Under the pieces are notes generated by a model, which was not told the DNA's origin, did not search any database, and saw nothing but the letters and a program-made list of their open reading frames with translations. The position numbers were made by a program, and so were the translations under genes. A DNA stretch of 64,000 nucleotides from Numida meleagris. Its lineage: Eukaryota; Chordata; Aves; Galliformes; Numididae. Position 1 is the first letter of the stretch; each line of letters opens with the position of its first letter. Positions 12,228 through 24,238 of the stretch are shown in pieces. The stretch is taken from assembly GCF_002078875.1 (NCBI RefSeq), contig NC_034438.1, positions 21,114,022 to 21,178,021 of the forward strand. Reading direction: 5' to 3'.

Positions 12228-12279
12228 GCATGGCTTCATCAAGGGCAAGTCATGCCTGACAAACTTTGTGGCCTTTTAT
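12228..12279 (+). mobile_element. CR1 LINE fragment, + strand (reverse transcriptase region)
   Basis: About 50 bases translate to GFIKGKSCLTNFVAF, matching the conserved GF-KG-SCLTNLVAF stretch in the reverse transcriptase of avian CR1 ORF2. The fragment stops abruptly where an opposite-strand CR1 tail begins. About 190 codons expected before the + strand fragment at 12538 are missing, so the two pieces are either remnants of one copy with an internal loss or two separate insertions. Confidence 0.6.
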
Positions 12280-12537
12280 AGAATCATAGAATCTCTCAGG
12301 TTGGAAAAGACCTTCAAGATCATCAAGTCCAACTGCAACCTAACCATACTACCCTAACAACCCACCACTAAATCACGTCCCTGAGCACCACATCCAAACG
12401 GTTTTTAAATGCATTCAGGGATGGTGACTCAATTACCTCCCTGGGGAGCCTGTTCCAGTGCTTAACAACCCTTTCTGTAAGGAAGTTTTTCCTGATATCC
12501 CACCCAAACCTCCCCTGGTGCAACTTGAGGCCATCTG
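12280..12537 (-). mobile_element. CR1 LINE 3' fragment, - strand
   Basis: The segment starts with AGAATCATAGAATC, the reverse complement of the typical CR1 3' terminal motif. It continues with the usual antisense CR1 tail (AGGTTGGAAAAGACCTTC and the TCCAACTGCAACCTAACC region). It ends near CCATCTG at 12531-12537. It is a short, 5'-truncated copy of a different subfamily from its + strand neighbours, and it sits between two + strand CR1 pieces. Confidence 0.85.
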
Positions 12538-13100
12538 AGGTTGAGGGAGGTGATTCTGCGCCTCTACTCTGCTCTTGTGAGACTCCACCTGGAGTACTGC
12601 ATCCAGTTCTGGGGCCCCCAACACAAGGACATGGAGTTGTTGGAGCAGGTCCAGAGGAGGGCCACGAAGATGATCAGAGGGCTGGAGCACCTCCCCTATG
12701 AGGACAGGCTGAGAGAGCTGGGGCTCTTCAGCCTGGAGAAGAGAAGGCTTTGAGGAGACCTTATAGCAGCCTTCCAGTACCTGAAGGGGAGCTTCGGGAA
12801 AGCTGGGGAGGGATTTTTTTTAGAAGGGCATGCAGCGACAGGATGAAGGGAAATGGTTTTAAACTGGAAGAGGGTAGATTTAGGCTAGATATTGGGAAGA
12901 AATTCCCTACTGTGAGGGTGGTGAGACACTGGAACAGGTTGCCCAGTGAGGCTGTGAACGCCTCCTCCCTGGAAGCATTCAAGGCCAGGCTGGATGGGGC
13001 TTTGAGCAACCTGGTCTAGAGGGAGGTGTCCCTGCCTATAGCAGAGGGGTTGGAACTAGATGATTTTGAAGGTCCCTTCCAACTGAAACCGTTCTATGAT
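12538..13100 (+). mobile_element. CR1 LINE 3' part, + strand (copy A)
   Basis: The segment encodes the C-terminal end of CR1 ORF2. The first open frame (12541-12753) begins [19 protein letters not shown] and includes [14 protein letters not shown]. It stops at a TGA, and the remainder continues in another frame (12750-13019). The terminal stretch runs through TTCCAACTGAAACCGTTC and ends at CTATGAT. By eye it matches the inverted copy at 23119-23671 with three substitutions and one 10-base length difference, so it is a young or gene-converted copy. It is 5'-truncated and cannot move itself. Confidence 0.93.
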
Positions 13101-16100
13101 TTTTGTGATTACTGCAATTCTTCTGTTTTCATTTACAGGTAGCCCTGAAGATAGGATTGTGATAGATATATGAAACAGGATATCAGAGAACTCTTAAATA
13201 ATTATACTAATGTAAGCTATTATTTCTTTGTCTGTTATGCTTAATAACCTATGTATGTTTATGCATAGTTGTGGTCAAAGTAAAGAAGAAGCTTGGCTAG
13301 ATAAGTATTTACATGATCAATGCATATATTTTTAATAAACGTAAAGTGAAAGTTATGATGGCGGAAAAATCTAATGCCTTTCTGACATCAGTGTTCTACA
13401 GCCACTTGTATTCTGTGCTACAGAGTATAACTGGCAAGTGTTGAATTCACTTAGTTTCCATTTTCCACTAATGGATGGGTGCACCAAGGGAAAGAGATGG
13501 ATGTGCTTACAGCTGTTGTCTTGCACTCCTGACATGCTGCTTGTACATCTCTTTGCAGTGGCAAATGACTTTGTGGTAATCTGGAAGTTTGGTAGTGAGC
13601 TCTTTCTAGGAAAACATACTTATTTTGGGCTTCTTCTGCTCTCATGATCATTTGTGAAATTAACTTTGAAACCGCAGGTCTTTTAAATGTGAGCTGCACT
13701 TTTTTTTTTTTTTTTTTGCAGAGTTTATCAGTGGGAGAAAATTCCTAAGTTCACATCTCTGTGAGTCATAGTTTTTTACATAGTTATCCAGTGTTTGTAC
13801 CATTTAATTCAGCTCTACTAAACGTTATGTAGGATATTTTGTTCTTAGTAATGGAAAATATTAATGAATTTTTTAGTAGATTACCTTCTGGGGAAGAATT
13901 TATAGGCACAGGGAATAGAGTGAAGAATGCTAGGTAATACTTGGAAAAAATCTAGAATTTGACTTTTAGGTAATTTTTTTTGGTTCATGTTTGGGTGTTG
14001 TTTTTTAAAATTTTCCTAAAGGTAAAAATTAACTTAAGGGCTCAGCTGTAAGTGGAAAGAGGAGCAAGATGCTTAAACCTGTGCATTGTCATCCTTTGTG
14101 GGAATGTGGCAGGAAGAGGAAATCAATTGGGCCTCTGAATTTGGCAAGCCATCTGGCTCTAATTCTGATAGATAAGATCAGAAACACTGGCAAGGGAGAG
14201 AGAAACTATTGAAGCTTTACTGTTTTTACTATTTTATTGTTTAACTGCAGCACATCATTGGCATCTTATTTTAGGAGATCTTTTTTTACTGAAACAATGT
14301 TCTGTGTAGGAGGGAGCTTTCTGTGGGTGTTAGAAAATCCTGTTTTTCCAGTGCATTATTCTTAATCTAGACTTCCATGCTTTGGGTCTGTTACCAGAAA
14401 TTTCATCTAAAAAAATAAAAACGTAAACAACATAAATACTAAAAAAGCAAGATAGACTTAAAATTACCATTAATATACTAAGGTGAGACGAATTTACTTT
14501 TCTGTTTGTATTTATCTGAGTGAGCTCCTCATCTTTTCAAGCAGCTCTTTTGTCTGGCTTCACTGAAGCAAAGCAAAGGTGCTGAGGATTGTGGCATTCC
14601 TGTGCACTTCTTGCAGTGCTGCTGTTACTAGAGGAAGGTGGAGCAGGCAAACGTTTTTGTGAAGTTTTCCTGTTCAGTCCTGGTAAAAAGGAAGGAGAGG
14701 TGTTGTCAAGATTTCCAGTGTCCTGTAGTCTTTCATAACACTGCTGTTACTGGATTGGTTGTACAGTAGCAGTCAGTGACAACTCATGGGAAAGATCATG
14801 GCCCTGTCAGAAGAACAAATTAAAACAGGGTTACAGGATGGAAGAGAAGTGAATCTCTACTCACTGTTACTTTTAGATCTCATTCTTACTTCTCTCTTAC
14901 CTCTACTTTAAAAAGCCTGGTATTGAACCAACAGACTGTAACCCAGACTTCTAGAAACAGTGCAGTCTCTTCCATCTGTCCCAGGTAGCGTAAGTCCCTG
15001 CCTGTTGCTACTGAATTCAATTAGGTATTTACTCAGATTCATAAATCACAAGACATTCAATTTGTGTTAAATACTAATAGTTTTAAGTTTCAGCTTCTGA
15101 ATTTGAAATATCTGTTGAGGAATGACCTTAGCATGGGAATGCTATTAATTTTCCTGAAACTTGTATAAACTTGTTTTTAATCATTGAAAGTGGTGAAGGG
15201 AGAACTACCCATTGGACAATTCAAATTATTTGAAATCACAGTTAAGAATTTTCCTGGAATTCCTACATTGTTCTTCAGTTCTCCTAGTCTGAGGATAAAA
15301 GCCTAATTATGTCAGCAGCAAATCAGTACAGCACTGCTCTACCTCTTAAAATATTTATTTGTCACCACTGAAGTAAATATTTTCCTCCTGCCAGAAAGCA
15401 CAGGACTTCAGGAAGTTAAGTAGCAGTTTTGAGGCTATTATTTGCACTGTGGTGGGAAGGAAGAATTAATTGTTTAAACTTTCTGACTGGTGAAAAACTT
15501 TTCTTGAATTAAGCTATATTATCAACTTGGATAATTTGTTATAGAGAACTCGTCCTACAATGTAGTTGTCTAAATTCCAAGTAATTCTTTAGCTTTTTAA
15601 AATTATAATCTGTAAAGTATTATTCTTCACTATCTGAAGAGACAAAAATACTTTGGAAACCATTTAAGAATATATGTATTCTAAAATTTTGTTGTATCAT
15701 TTGCTTATCTAATCTTCAAAATTGCTGATATGTTAAAATAAAACTAATGTAACAAGATTTTTTTTCTTAATTTAATCATAGTCTGTTAGCATAGATGAAC
15801 ACAATGCTACACAAAGAGAAAAATAACTTCACTTATATGCTTAATTACTGTGTTAGGAGTGAAAAGAGACTATAAATTGGCAGAACTGAAGTGCGTATAG
15901 TGAGAGTAAAACTAAATACAGGACAAGAAAAGTAGTGCTTAACCACATGAGAGACTTCTCGAAGAGTCTTGTAGTTAAAACCGTGGTTCAGGCAAAGAAG
16001 AGCAATTCTTGTATATCACAGTCGTAACCACTGATTGATATGGATGAGGATTTAGGTATGTATGAATGAATATGAAGAAAGAAATGAAGTTCAGGCATTC

Positions 16101-19100
16101 TTTTATTTGTCCAAGACAACAGCACTCATGATAATTGTTTTGAGCTAGTATATGTCATAACTACTGTGTAACCTATGGGGAGAAGGTACTTTGAATCTGG
16201 AAAATACTGATTTTTATTGTTAATTCTTGAAATAGACTGGCTACTCCTTACTGAAGCAGTGAAAAAAGTGCATTGATGGAATTTTTTTTTAAAGCTTCAT
16301 TGTAAATAGAAACTTGCTGTTTGCAGTACAGCATTTCATAAAAAAACAAATGCAAAAGCAAAAAATAAATTGGCTTGCTGAGATGGGTAGCAGAATAAAG
16401 ACAGAAATGTTCTTTAAGGAAGAGCATCCTTGAGAAAAATTGAACTCCTTTTGTATATTCTGTTTCTTTAAGCACTGTCATTACAGCACTGCATAGCAGT
16501 TTATCTTTCAGAATGCATCTATACTTGTGTTTATAGTAGAATCTATTTTTTTTTTTTTAAATAGGGCAGTCCCTAATGGAGGTTGAATACGTGCATCCAC
16601 AGGCACTCCTGTCTTTGAGAGTGTGTTCTATGAATGTGTTTCCACTTGTTTTACTCTCACCACCGACTGAATTGTGTAATCTGTTTCGATCTGGTATGGT
16701 AGTTTTCTGGGCAGCTTATCTGTTTTGTTATTAGCTTCAAGGTATTCAGTGCAGTTCTTCTTCCTCTCATGTTCCCAGTGTCTGATTTCTGGATCTCAGT
16801 CTCTTAGTGTTTTGAGCCAAAACAGAGACCTCTGTTTGACTGTCCCAGTTTTATCTAGGAGTTCTGGTAATTATGTTTTTAGAGCGGAGTGCATATGAAG
16901 CAGGACATCAGGTTTTTCTTTTTAATATATAGACTGCACTGTGTCAGAAAAAAAGAATACTAACTGATAGTCTTCTGATGGGAAATAGATTTTCTTCCCC
17001 TCCCCCCCCCACTTCAGTTTGTGTTGAACTGCTATGTGTTGCATGAATTTATCTGCAGGCAGTTAGTTGGAAAGTCTATTTAACAGATGAGAACTTTTCT
17101 TTCATACTGAAATACTGCATATTTACAACAGTGCAAAAGTTCACTTGTTTTAAAACCTTTGCTATGTGCTGCAGATGGCTGAGTAGTGTAAGGAGTGGCT
17201 TCCTGGCTACATTGTACATGAAGTGCCAAACATGATGAGAGCAGTTTCGTGCTGGAATACCAAAATATATTAAATCCATTCAGGAAGCAACATATGTCAA
17301 ATGAATAAAAATATCACACTCATGCAAAACAGAATGTGGTGGCTGTGCTTTTCAAATCTGTTCCCCTACTCTCACAAATTAAGGGGTTAAAAGGACTTAT
17401 TGTTTTTTGTATTGAGAATAGTAATAAATATTAATTACTGGCTTAGGCTTTTGGTATTTTCTTTATTGTTCATTTCCCTATACCTTTGCTTTTTCTTTTG
17501 ATTAATGCATTCTGTATACTGAAATGAAAACTTGAAGGCTATCAATAGGGGTGTATGTGGAAAAAGAGTATTTTCTTTTTGGGGGATATTTATGCATGTG
17601 CATAGCATATAAGACCATTTATTTAATTTGTTAAGGCTGGTGACATGTTCTTCTTTCATTCTGAAGAGATATATATGTATTTACTTGATATTGCAGGTAG
17701 AGAAACAGCATTGTTAACATCTTTCGCTGCTCATTTTTATTTTCACTTCTGCCTAAACTCTGCAATTTCAGCAAATTCTCAAGAAAGGAAGTGAAAACAT
17801 TCACTAATAGCTTCACATATTGCAGGATTTTGTTATGATGAAGAAGCAAACTCATGGTGGAGGGCATTTTGTTGTGTATTACTTCCTTGTTTGCAAAGAG
17901 GGTGGTAGTCACTTTGTTTCAGTTTCTAACTGTAATTTTGTACATAGATTTTTCTTCTACTCTCAAGTAATTTGAAAACTTTAATTTTGTAGCTCTCTTA
18001 AACCAACCCAGGGGATCAAAGTGTGTGTATGTTTAAAGCAGTTTTGCTTGTACTTTCTGAATGTTTTTTTTTCTTCTGTCACTAGTCGTACAGTTAGATA
18101 ATTCACTGAGGTTAATTTTTTACGTCAGGTCCTCAGCGTTGTTCTGTCTTGTGGTTGCACCGTGAAGGAGGAGGGAGTTGAGAGCAAGTATTTTCATAGC
18201 TGTGGCAGGCATGGATTTATTTAAATCAAGCATTTAATAATGAGATAGCTTCATCTAAAGTTGGCTGTAGCTGAAGCCGTAATTATAAGTATTTCTGTAT
18301 TCTTTTTGTGTATATGTGTGTTTGTAGGTATGCAAGATTAACATCTGACTTAGAGTGCAGTCTTCGTAATATCGTCTTCTGGTTTGAAAGAGGAAATGTT
18401 GATGTTTCTGTTTTGAATTCCCTCTTGCTCCTTGAAGTCTTTATCCTTTACATGTTAGTGATGCTACCGAGCAAGCGTCCATGCGCTGAGACAAGGTACA
18501 GCCCAAAAGAATTTCTGCAGTTACTTCTCTGTGTTTAGGTCCACCTCACTTTGGTTCTTGTGTGCTTTCAGATTTGTTCTGCCAGTCCACCAGTCTTCCC
18601 TGACTGTGATGTATTAGTTGGTCTGGTCTCAGTAGCCCTCTTTAGAATAGCTATGAGAGATTCTGTTGAGAGTGTAAATAGGAATGAAGAAACTGTCTTC
18701 TTTCTCTGCCCTCATTCCTGTCCGTATTGTGGCATCTGTCTTCATTCTAACCACCAAATCTTGTGTTTTATAAACAAATATTGGTCCTTTTAGGCAAAGG
18801 AAGGCCTGACCTGTTCAAGCACGACACGTTCCATAGTTTATACTCCTCTCCCTATTTACCAGTGGCTGCAACTCTGTCCTGTGGCTACTGAATCTTTCTG
18901 AAAGTATCAGAAATAATAGCATGAAGAAATGTCCCATCAGGTCCATGGTTTGCTTCTGTCCTTTTTTGTTTGAACGACTTCAGTTCTTGTCACTTATAGT
19001 TCTAATAGGAAAAAAAAAACTATGGAGTCCACTGATTTATTTATTTTACCTCTTCAGAGTTCACTCTAGATTTTCTACTAATGTATTTATGTTGTTGGTA

Positions 19101-20719
19101 GCATTGTAGAACAAACTTTTCATATTTAGTGCATCTCTCTTTTTTTCTCTAAAAACATCTTAATTGAACGATTGTCTTAATGTGTATTTTACTATTTATA
19201 AGGTAGTTTGCAACTTAAATCTGCTCTGTGATCTGATTTATAAAAGCATCTTGATTGTTACGCTTTGTTTCATCCTTCCTTGCCATTTTCTTTTGAAGTA
19301 TCCCTTCTCCTTAGGCCACCAAAGACATTAATACTGTAGACTTAAAAGCAGGCTAGAAGACAGCTCTGTGGAAGTTTTTTACATTTATTGTTAGCAGTGT
19401 TTAAGCTGGATGCACGTTTCTTCTAACTTGAATTAGAATCTCATGTGCTCTGCAGAGACACTGTTTTCATCCATACAAACTATTAGATGTGCTTTACATC
19501 TGAACAGCGAAACATTCCCCAGTAGTTGTTTTATTACAAGGACTTACGTGGCATAAGTTGTTTCACTTTTTAAAATTAGAAATGGGTTGCATCCTACTAT
19601 AAGAAGTGGTACTATCTGCTATAGAGTGGCAGCTTCTGATGCAGTAGGACAGATGAAAGATGCAGTGGCCCAACTGTGTATTTCACATCTTTTTTTCTTT
19701 TTACAAATCAATTCGGTATTTTAAAAAAAAAAAAAAAGGTTTTGAATTAAAAGTTGGTATTCATTACAGAATTTTCTAGAGGATTGTTTTAACCTTAGTT
19801 TTATAATTAGTCCATGCTAACTGAAAGGCTAAAATAAGCAGGAACATTTACTGATAAAATACTTTCTGATATTGGTCACTTTTGAATTTAAGAGTTTGTT
19901 CTTTGTTTATTTAAATGAGCTTAAGATTAAAACAAAAAACAAACCAAAACAAAAATAACAACAAGCATAGTTTGACATGTAAGGGATGATGGTCTCTTCT
20001 GTGTGGTATAGTTTCGTTTCTTCAAGCCTTTTATAAATGTAAAGCATTACTTTAAATGTTATAAAATTAACATTTTGTTACAAAAATATTTACAGCATTT
20101 GCTGAGAAATTTTGTCTTTCACCTACATCCTGTAGGTATTTCTTCCAGTTCTGAGCTTCAGATGTACAACTGCTGACATAACATTATCTAGACCATAATA
20201 ACTTTGCTTCTTCTGGTGGCCTGGAGTATCTGTAGGACTGAGATTTGGAATGGTTAACTATTCTTTTTTTTTCCACTCCAGACAGCCTTCTCCAATGTTT
20301 TTGTTGACTCTGGTTGATTCCAATCCTGTGAATCCAAGGCAGACTAAATTATAAAATCTGACCAACAATACTGAATTTTACTACCTGAATGTGCTGTTGT
20401 AAGCCATTTGCAACTCTTGTAAATGTTTTTTGATGCAGTTTTTAAATGCTAAGAGAAAAAACAAAAGTAATAATTATCACCTTTACTTTAAAGGAGTCTA
20501 AGTTTAGAAAATCAGTGTGGAATGCGTAGTCCAATGATCTGCTGAATCTTCTCCAACAAGAAACAAGATGGTTCCTCTTCCTGTTGTAGGTTCTTTGCTT
20601 TATGTGCAAAGATTTTGTACTGAAGGTGAACGTGTCAACGTAATTAGAAGGAAATTCCCTCCAGTATCTTGCAGAGTCTTATTTTGCATCAGTTACTGAT
20701 TCGACTCATGGTGTGTTTT
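13101..20719 (+). other. ERBIN: 5' intron sequence, nothing recognised
   Basis: About 7.6 kb of AT-rich intronic DNA. It has poly-T and poly-A runs (near 13701-13718, 16542-16558 and 19722-19737) and a C run near 17003. The open frames are short and without domain signatures. I see no repeat of recognisable family and no exon supported by both splice sites. Confidence 0.6.
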
Positions 20720-21805
20720 ACAGAATCATGGAGTGGTCAAGGTAGGCAGGGACCTCTGGGTCCATTGGGTCCAACCCATGCTCAAGCGGAGACATCCAGA
20801 ACAGGGTGCCTAGGCTCATGTTAAGGTGGCTTTTTGAAGATCTCCAAGGAGGAGACTCCACGACCTCTCTAGGCAGCCTGTGCCAGTGCTCTGTCTCCTG
20901 CACAGCACAGAATTGCTTCCTGGTACTCAGAGAGAACCTTCTGTGTTCCAGTTTGTGCACATAGCTTCTTGTCTCAGTACAAGGCACCACTGCAAAGAGC
21001 CCGGCTCCATCTTATTTGCACCCTCCCTTCAGGTAGGTGAGACACTGGTGAGATCCCCGTGAGCCTTCAGGCTGAACTCAGCTCTCTCAGCCTAACAGAA
21101 GAGGTGCTCGATTCCTCCATCATTTTGATGACCCTCTTTTGGATTATTTCCAGTATGCCCAGGTCTCTCTTGTACTAGGTGGCCCAGAACTGGACACAGC
21201 ATTCTAGATGTGTCCTTCCCAGTGCTGAGAAGAGGAGAAGGATCACCTCTTTACCTTCAGGCAGTACTTTGCGTAATGCAGCCAAAAATACAGTTTGCTG
21301 CTTTAGTGTCAAGGGCATGTTTCTGACTCTAGTTGACCTTGGTGTCTACCAGGACCCTCGGGCATTTTTCTGCAGGTCTGCTTTCCAGTCCAATTTGAGG
21401 TTATTCCTCCCTAGGTGCAAGACTGCACTTCTCCTTGTTCAACTCCATGATGTTTCTGTCTGCCTGCCTCTAGGCTATTGAGGCCCCTCTGGATGGCTGC
21501 ACAGCCCTCTGGTGAGTCAGCCACTCCCCCCGCTTTTGTGTTGTCTGTGAATTTAATGAGGATGTCCTCTGCCCCGTCATCTAGATTGTTAATGAAGATG
21601 TTAAACAGGACTGTACTCAGTATAGACCCCTGGAGCATTCTGCTCATTACTGGCCTCCAGCAAACTAGACTTTGCACCACTGATTGCTACTCTCTGGGTC
21701 CTACGTGTGACTAGAAGTGATTTCTCTGTCACCTTCCCAGGGGTTGAGGTGACGCTGACTGGCCTGTAGTTCCTTGTGTCCTCCTTGTTGTACTGGTTGT
21801 GTGAA
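20720..21805 (-). mobile_element. Old CR1 LINE copy, - strand
   Basis: Antisense CR1 features run from CAGAATCATGGAGTGGTC at the 3' end through GGCCCAGAACTGGACACAGC and further into ORF2. On the minus strand, 21680-21411 retains reverse-transcriptase-like residues including SILSTVLFNIFINNLDDG and IKFTDNTKAGG. The usual catalytic FADD is FTDN here, so the second catalytic aspartate is lost. Divergence and broken frames mark it as considerably older than the copies at 12.5 and 23.1 kb. The 5' limit is approximate; similarity fades after GGCCTGTAGTTCC and the TTGTGTCCTCC region near 21790. Confidence 0.85.
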
Positions 21806-22354
21806 CTCTAGATTGAACGGAAGGCAGGTGTGAGTAGGGAAAATTAGGTCTTAGTCTTTCTGTAGCAGTCTGTAGATTGGATTAAACTCAGTGTGACTTG
21901 ACTTGGATTTTGAGTTCCTGTTGCTGATTTAGGATTATCTTTCACTCAGACACAGACTCCAATACTATGCTTCTCTCTGCTTCTCTAGGAAGATTAGAGT
22001 GGCAATGATGTAGAAAAGTAAGTTTTTCTTCCCTTTCAATTGTAAGGAGGAAAAATACGTTCATATAATCTCAAGTAAAATCTTTTCCTTTAGATCTAAG
22101 TTTAAGTTTACATTTCTTTTCCTTACAGTGTGTTTCTTAGACAAATGAGAAACATTTGACTTAGTTGTGTGAACTAATTTTCATTTAGACTACTATTAGC
22201 AAAAATTACTTCTGCAGGAGAAGCTTTGCTGTTTGTTACTTACTCATCGGAGTAGTAACATATCAAATGGATGGTTTTCCAAGTATCCCTGAGCAGCTAA
22301 AAAATTATTTCTCATGCCAGTAGTTCATTTGTACATCCTACTCTTTAATCTGCA
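21806..22354 (+). other. ERBIN: Intron sequence between CR1 copies
   Basis: This AT-rich stretch has no gene, exon or repeat that I recognise. It separates the old minus-strand CR1 from the + strand CR1 whose ORF2 becomes readable at about 22364. Confidence 0.5.
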
Positions 22355-23117
22355 AAATTACAGGTGATAGAAAACCCTGCCAAGGGACATGTGTTGCTGG
22401 ACCAGTTACTCACCATTGCGGAAGAACTTACTGGAGATGTCAAGACTGGAGAAACTCTGGGCTGCTGTGATTATGTGCTGGTAGACTTCTCAATCTTGAG
22501 ATATATAGGGTGGGTTTTAAGTAGAATCAAGACCCCAGTCCTCAGGAAGCCAAGCTTTTGGCACTTCAGGGCACTAGTGCATGTAATCCCTTGGGAAACT
22601 TGGAAATAAATGAGAAAATGTGAGTTGGGAGATATTTATAGATGCTTTTGTTAGGACCCAAGAACCTGATATGTAGGAATTTGGGCAGAGAATACAGGAG
22701 ACTTAGCTTGGCTAAGTCAAGCCAAACTAAAACACAAAAACAACATGCATGGGCAGTGCCCAGAAGTGCAGAGAAGTAGTCAAGAAGGCAAGGCACAGCT
22801 GGAACTGAACTTGACTAGAGATCTAAAAAATAACAAGAAGGGTTTTTCAAGTACACAAGACAATAAAGGAAGATAAAAGAAACTGTGCCCACGCTCCCTG
22901 ATGAGTGAGGCAGGAAACCTAGCTACAACTGCCATGAAGAAGGCGGAGGTACTCAGTGACATTCTTACCTCAGTCTTCACCAGAGTGCGCGCTAGTCACA
23001 CCGCCTAAGTCACAGAAGGCAAAGGTAGGGACTGGAAGAATGAAGGACTGCTCACTGTGAAGAACTGAAGATCAGATTCAAGACTGCCTATGGAAGCTGA
23101 AGGTGCACAAAACATGG
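22355..23117 (+). mobile_element. CR1 LINE ORF2, + strand, first half (endonuclease C-terminus and linker)
   Basis: The frame at 22364-22609 includes HVLLDQLLTIAEELTGDVK and LGCCDYVLVDFSILR. These fit the C-terminal part of the CR1 apurinic-like endonuclease (LLDLLLTNKEEL, GDVK-G-LGCSDH patterns). Downstream, with frameshifts and stops, comes the linker (ELNLTRDLKNNKKGFFKY). The last readable residues before the interruption are EDQIQDCLWKLKVHK. The element is 5'-truncated, with the start of the endonuclease missing. It is continued after a 1.1-kb insertion by 24239-25771. It is a decayed element, not a functional gene. Confidence 0.85.
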
Positions 23118-24238
23118 AATCATAGAATGGTTTCAGTTGGAAGGGACCTTCAAAATCATCTAGTTCCAACCCCCCTGCTATAGGCAGGGACACCTCCCTC
23201 TAGACCAGGTTGCTCAAAGCCCCATCCAGCCTGGCCTTGAATGCTTCCAGGGAGGAGGCGTTCACAGCCTCACTGGGCAACCTGTTCCAGTGTCTCACCA
23301 CCCTCACAGTAGGGAATTTCTTCCCAATATCTAGTCTAAATCTAGTTTAAAACCATTTCCCTTCATCCTGTCGCTGCATGCCCTTCTAAAAAAAATCCCT
23401 CCCCAGCTTTCCCGAAGCTCCCCTTCAGGTACTGGAAGGCTGCTATAAGGTCTCCTCAAAGCCTTCTCTTCTCCAGGCTGAAGAGCCCCAGCTCTCTCAG
23501 CCTGTCCTCATAGGGGAGGTGCTCCAGCCCTCTGATCATCTTCGTGGCCCTCCTCTGGACCTGCTCCAACAACTCCATGTCCTTGTGTTGGGGGCCCCAG
23601 AACTGGATGCAGTACTCCAGGTGGAGTCTCACAAGAGCAGAGTAGAGGCGCAGAATCACCTCCCTCAACCTGCCAGTCACGCTTCTCTTGATGAAATCCA
23701 GGATACTGTCGGCCTTCTGGGCTGCAAGTGCACATTGCCGACTCATGTTGAGTCTTTCATCAACCAGCATCCTCAAATCCTTCTCCTCGGGGCTGCTTTC
23801 AAGCCATTCTCTGCCCAACCTTTATCTATGCTTGAGATTGCCCTGACCCAGGTGTAGGACCTTGCACTTGGCCTTGTTGAACTACATGAGGTTGGCATGG
23901 GCCCACCTCTCAAGCCTGTCCAGGTTCCTCTGGATGCATGCCTTCCCTCTAATGCATCAACAGCACTGCTCAGCTAGGTATCATCTGCGAACTTGCTGAG
24001 GGTGCACTCAATTCTACTGTCCATCTTGCCTTCAAAGATGTTAAATAACTCCAGTGCCAACACCAATTCCTGAGGAATGCCACTCGTCACCGGTCTCCAC
24101 TTGAACACTGAGCCACTGACTGCAACTGTGTTGTTGTTACCATCCAGCCAATTCCTTACCCAGCAAGTAGTTCATCCATCAAGTCCATTTTTCTCTAATT
24201 TGGTGACCTGGATGTCATGCAGGAGGCATCCTGGGCAG
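23118..24238 (-). mobile_element. Young CR1 LINE, - strand (copy B), inserted into an older CR1
   Basis: The 3' end is at AATCATAGAATGG (23118-23130). Reading on the minus strand, 23818-23456 is an open frame of 120 codons covering the reverse transcriptase thumb and C-terminus. It includes the same 70 residues as copy A at 12541-12753 without change. Further back the frame is broken; the most upstream part still reads [17 protein letters not shown]. Left flank AAAACATGG (23109-23117) and right flank AAATCCATGG (24239-24248) are a near-duplication that may be an imperfect target-site repeat. The copy is 5'-truncated. Its insertion splits the older + strand CR1 exactly inside its ORF2. Confidence 0.9.

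Noticed and set aside
21478..21714. Plus-strand 78-codon frame across the old CR1
   Set aside because: It is the antisense shadow of the minus-strand CR1 reverse transcriptase remnant.
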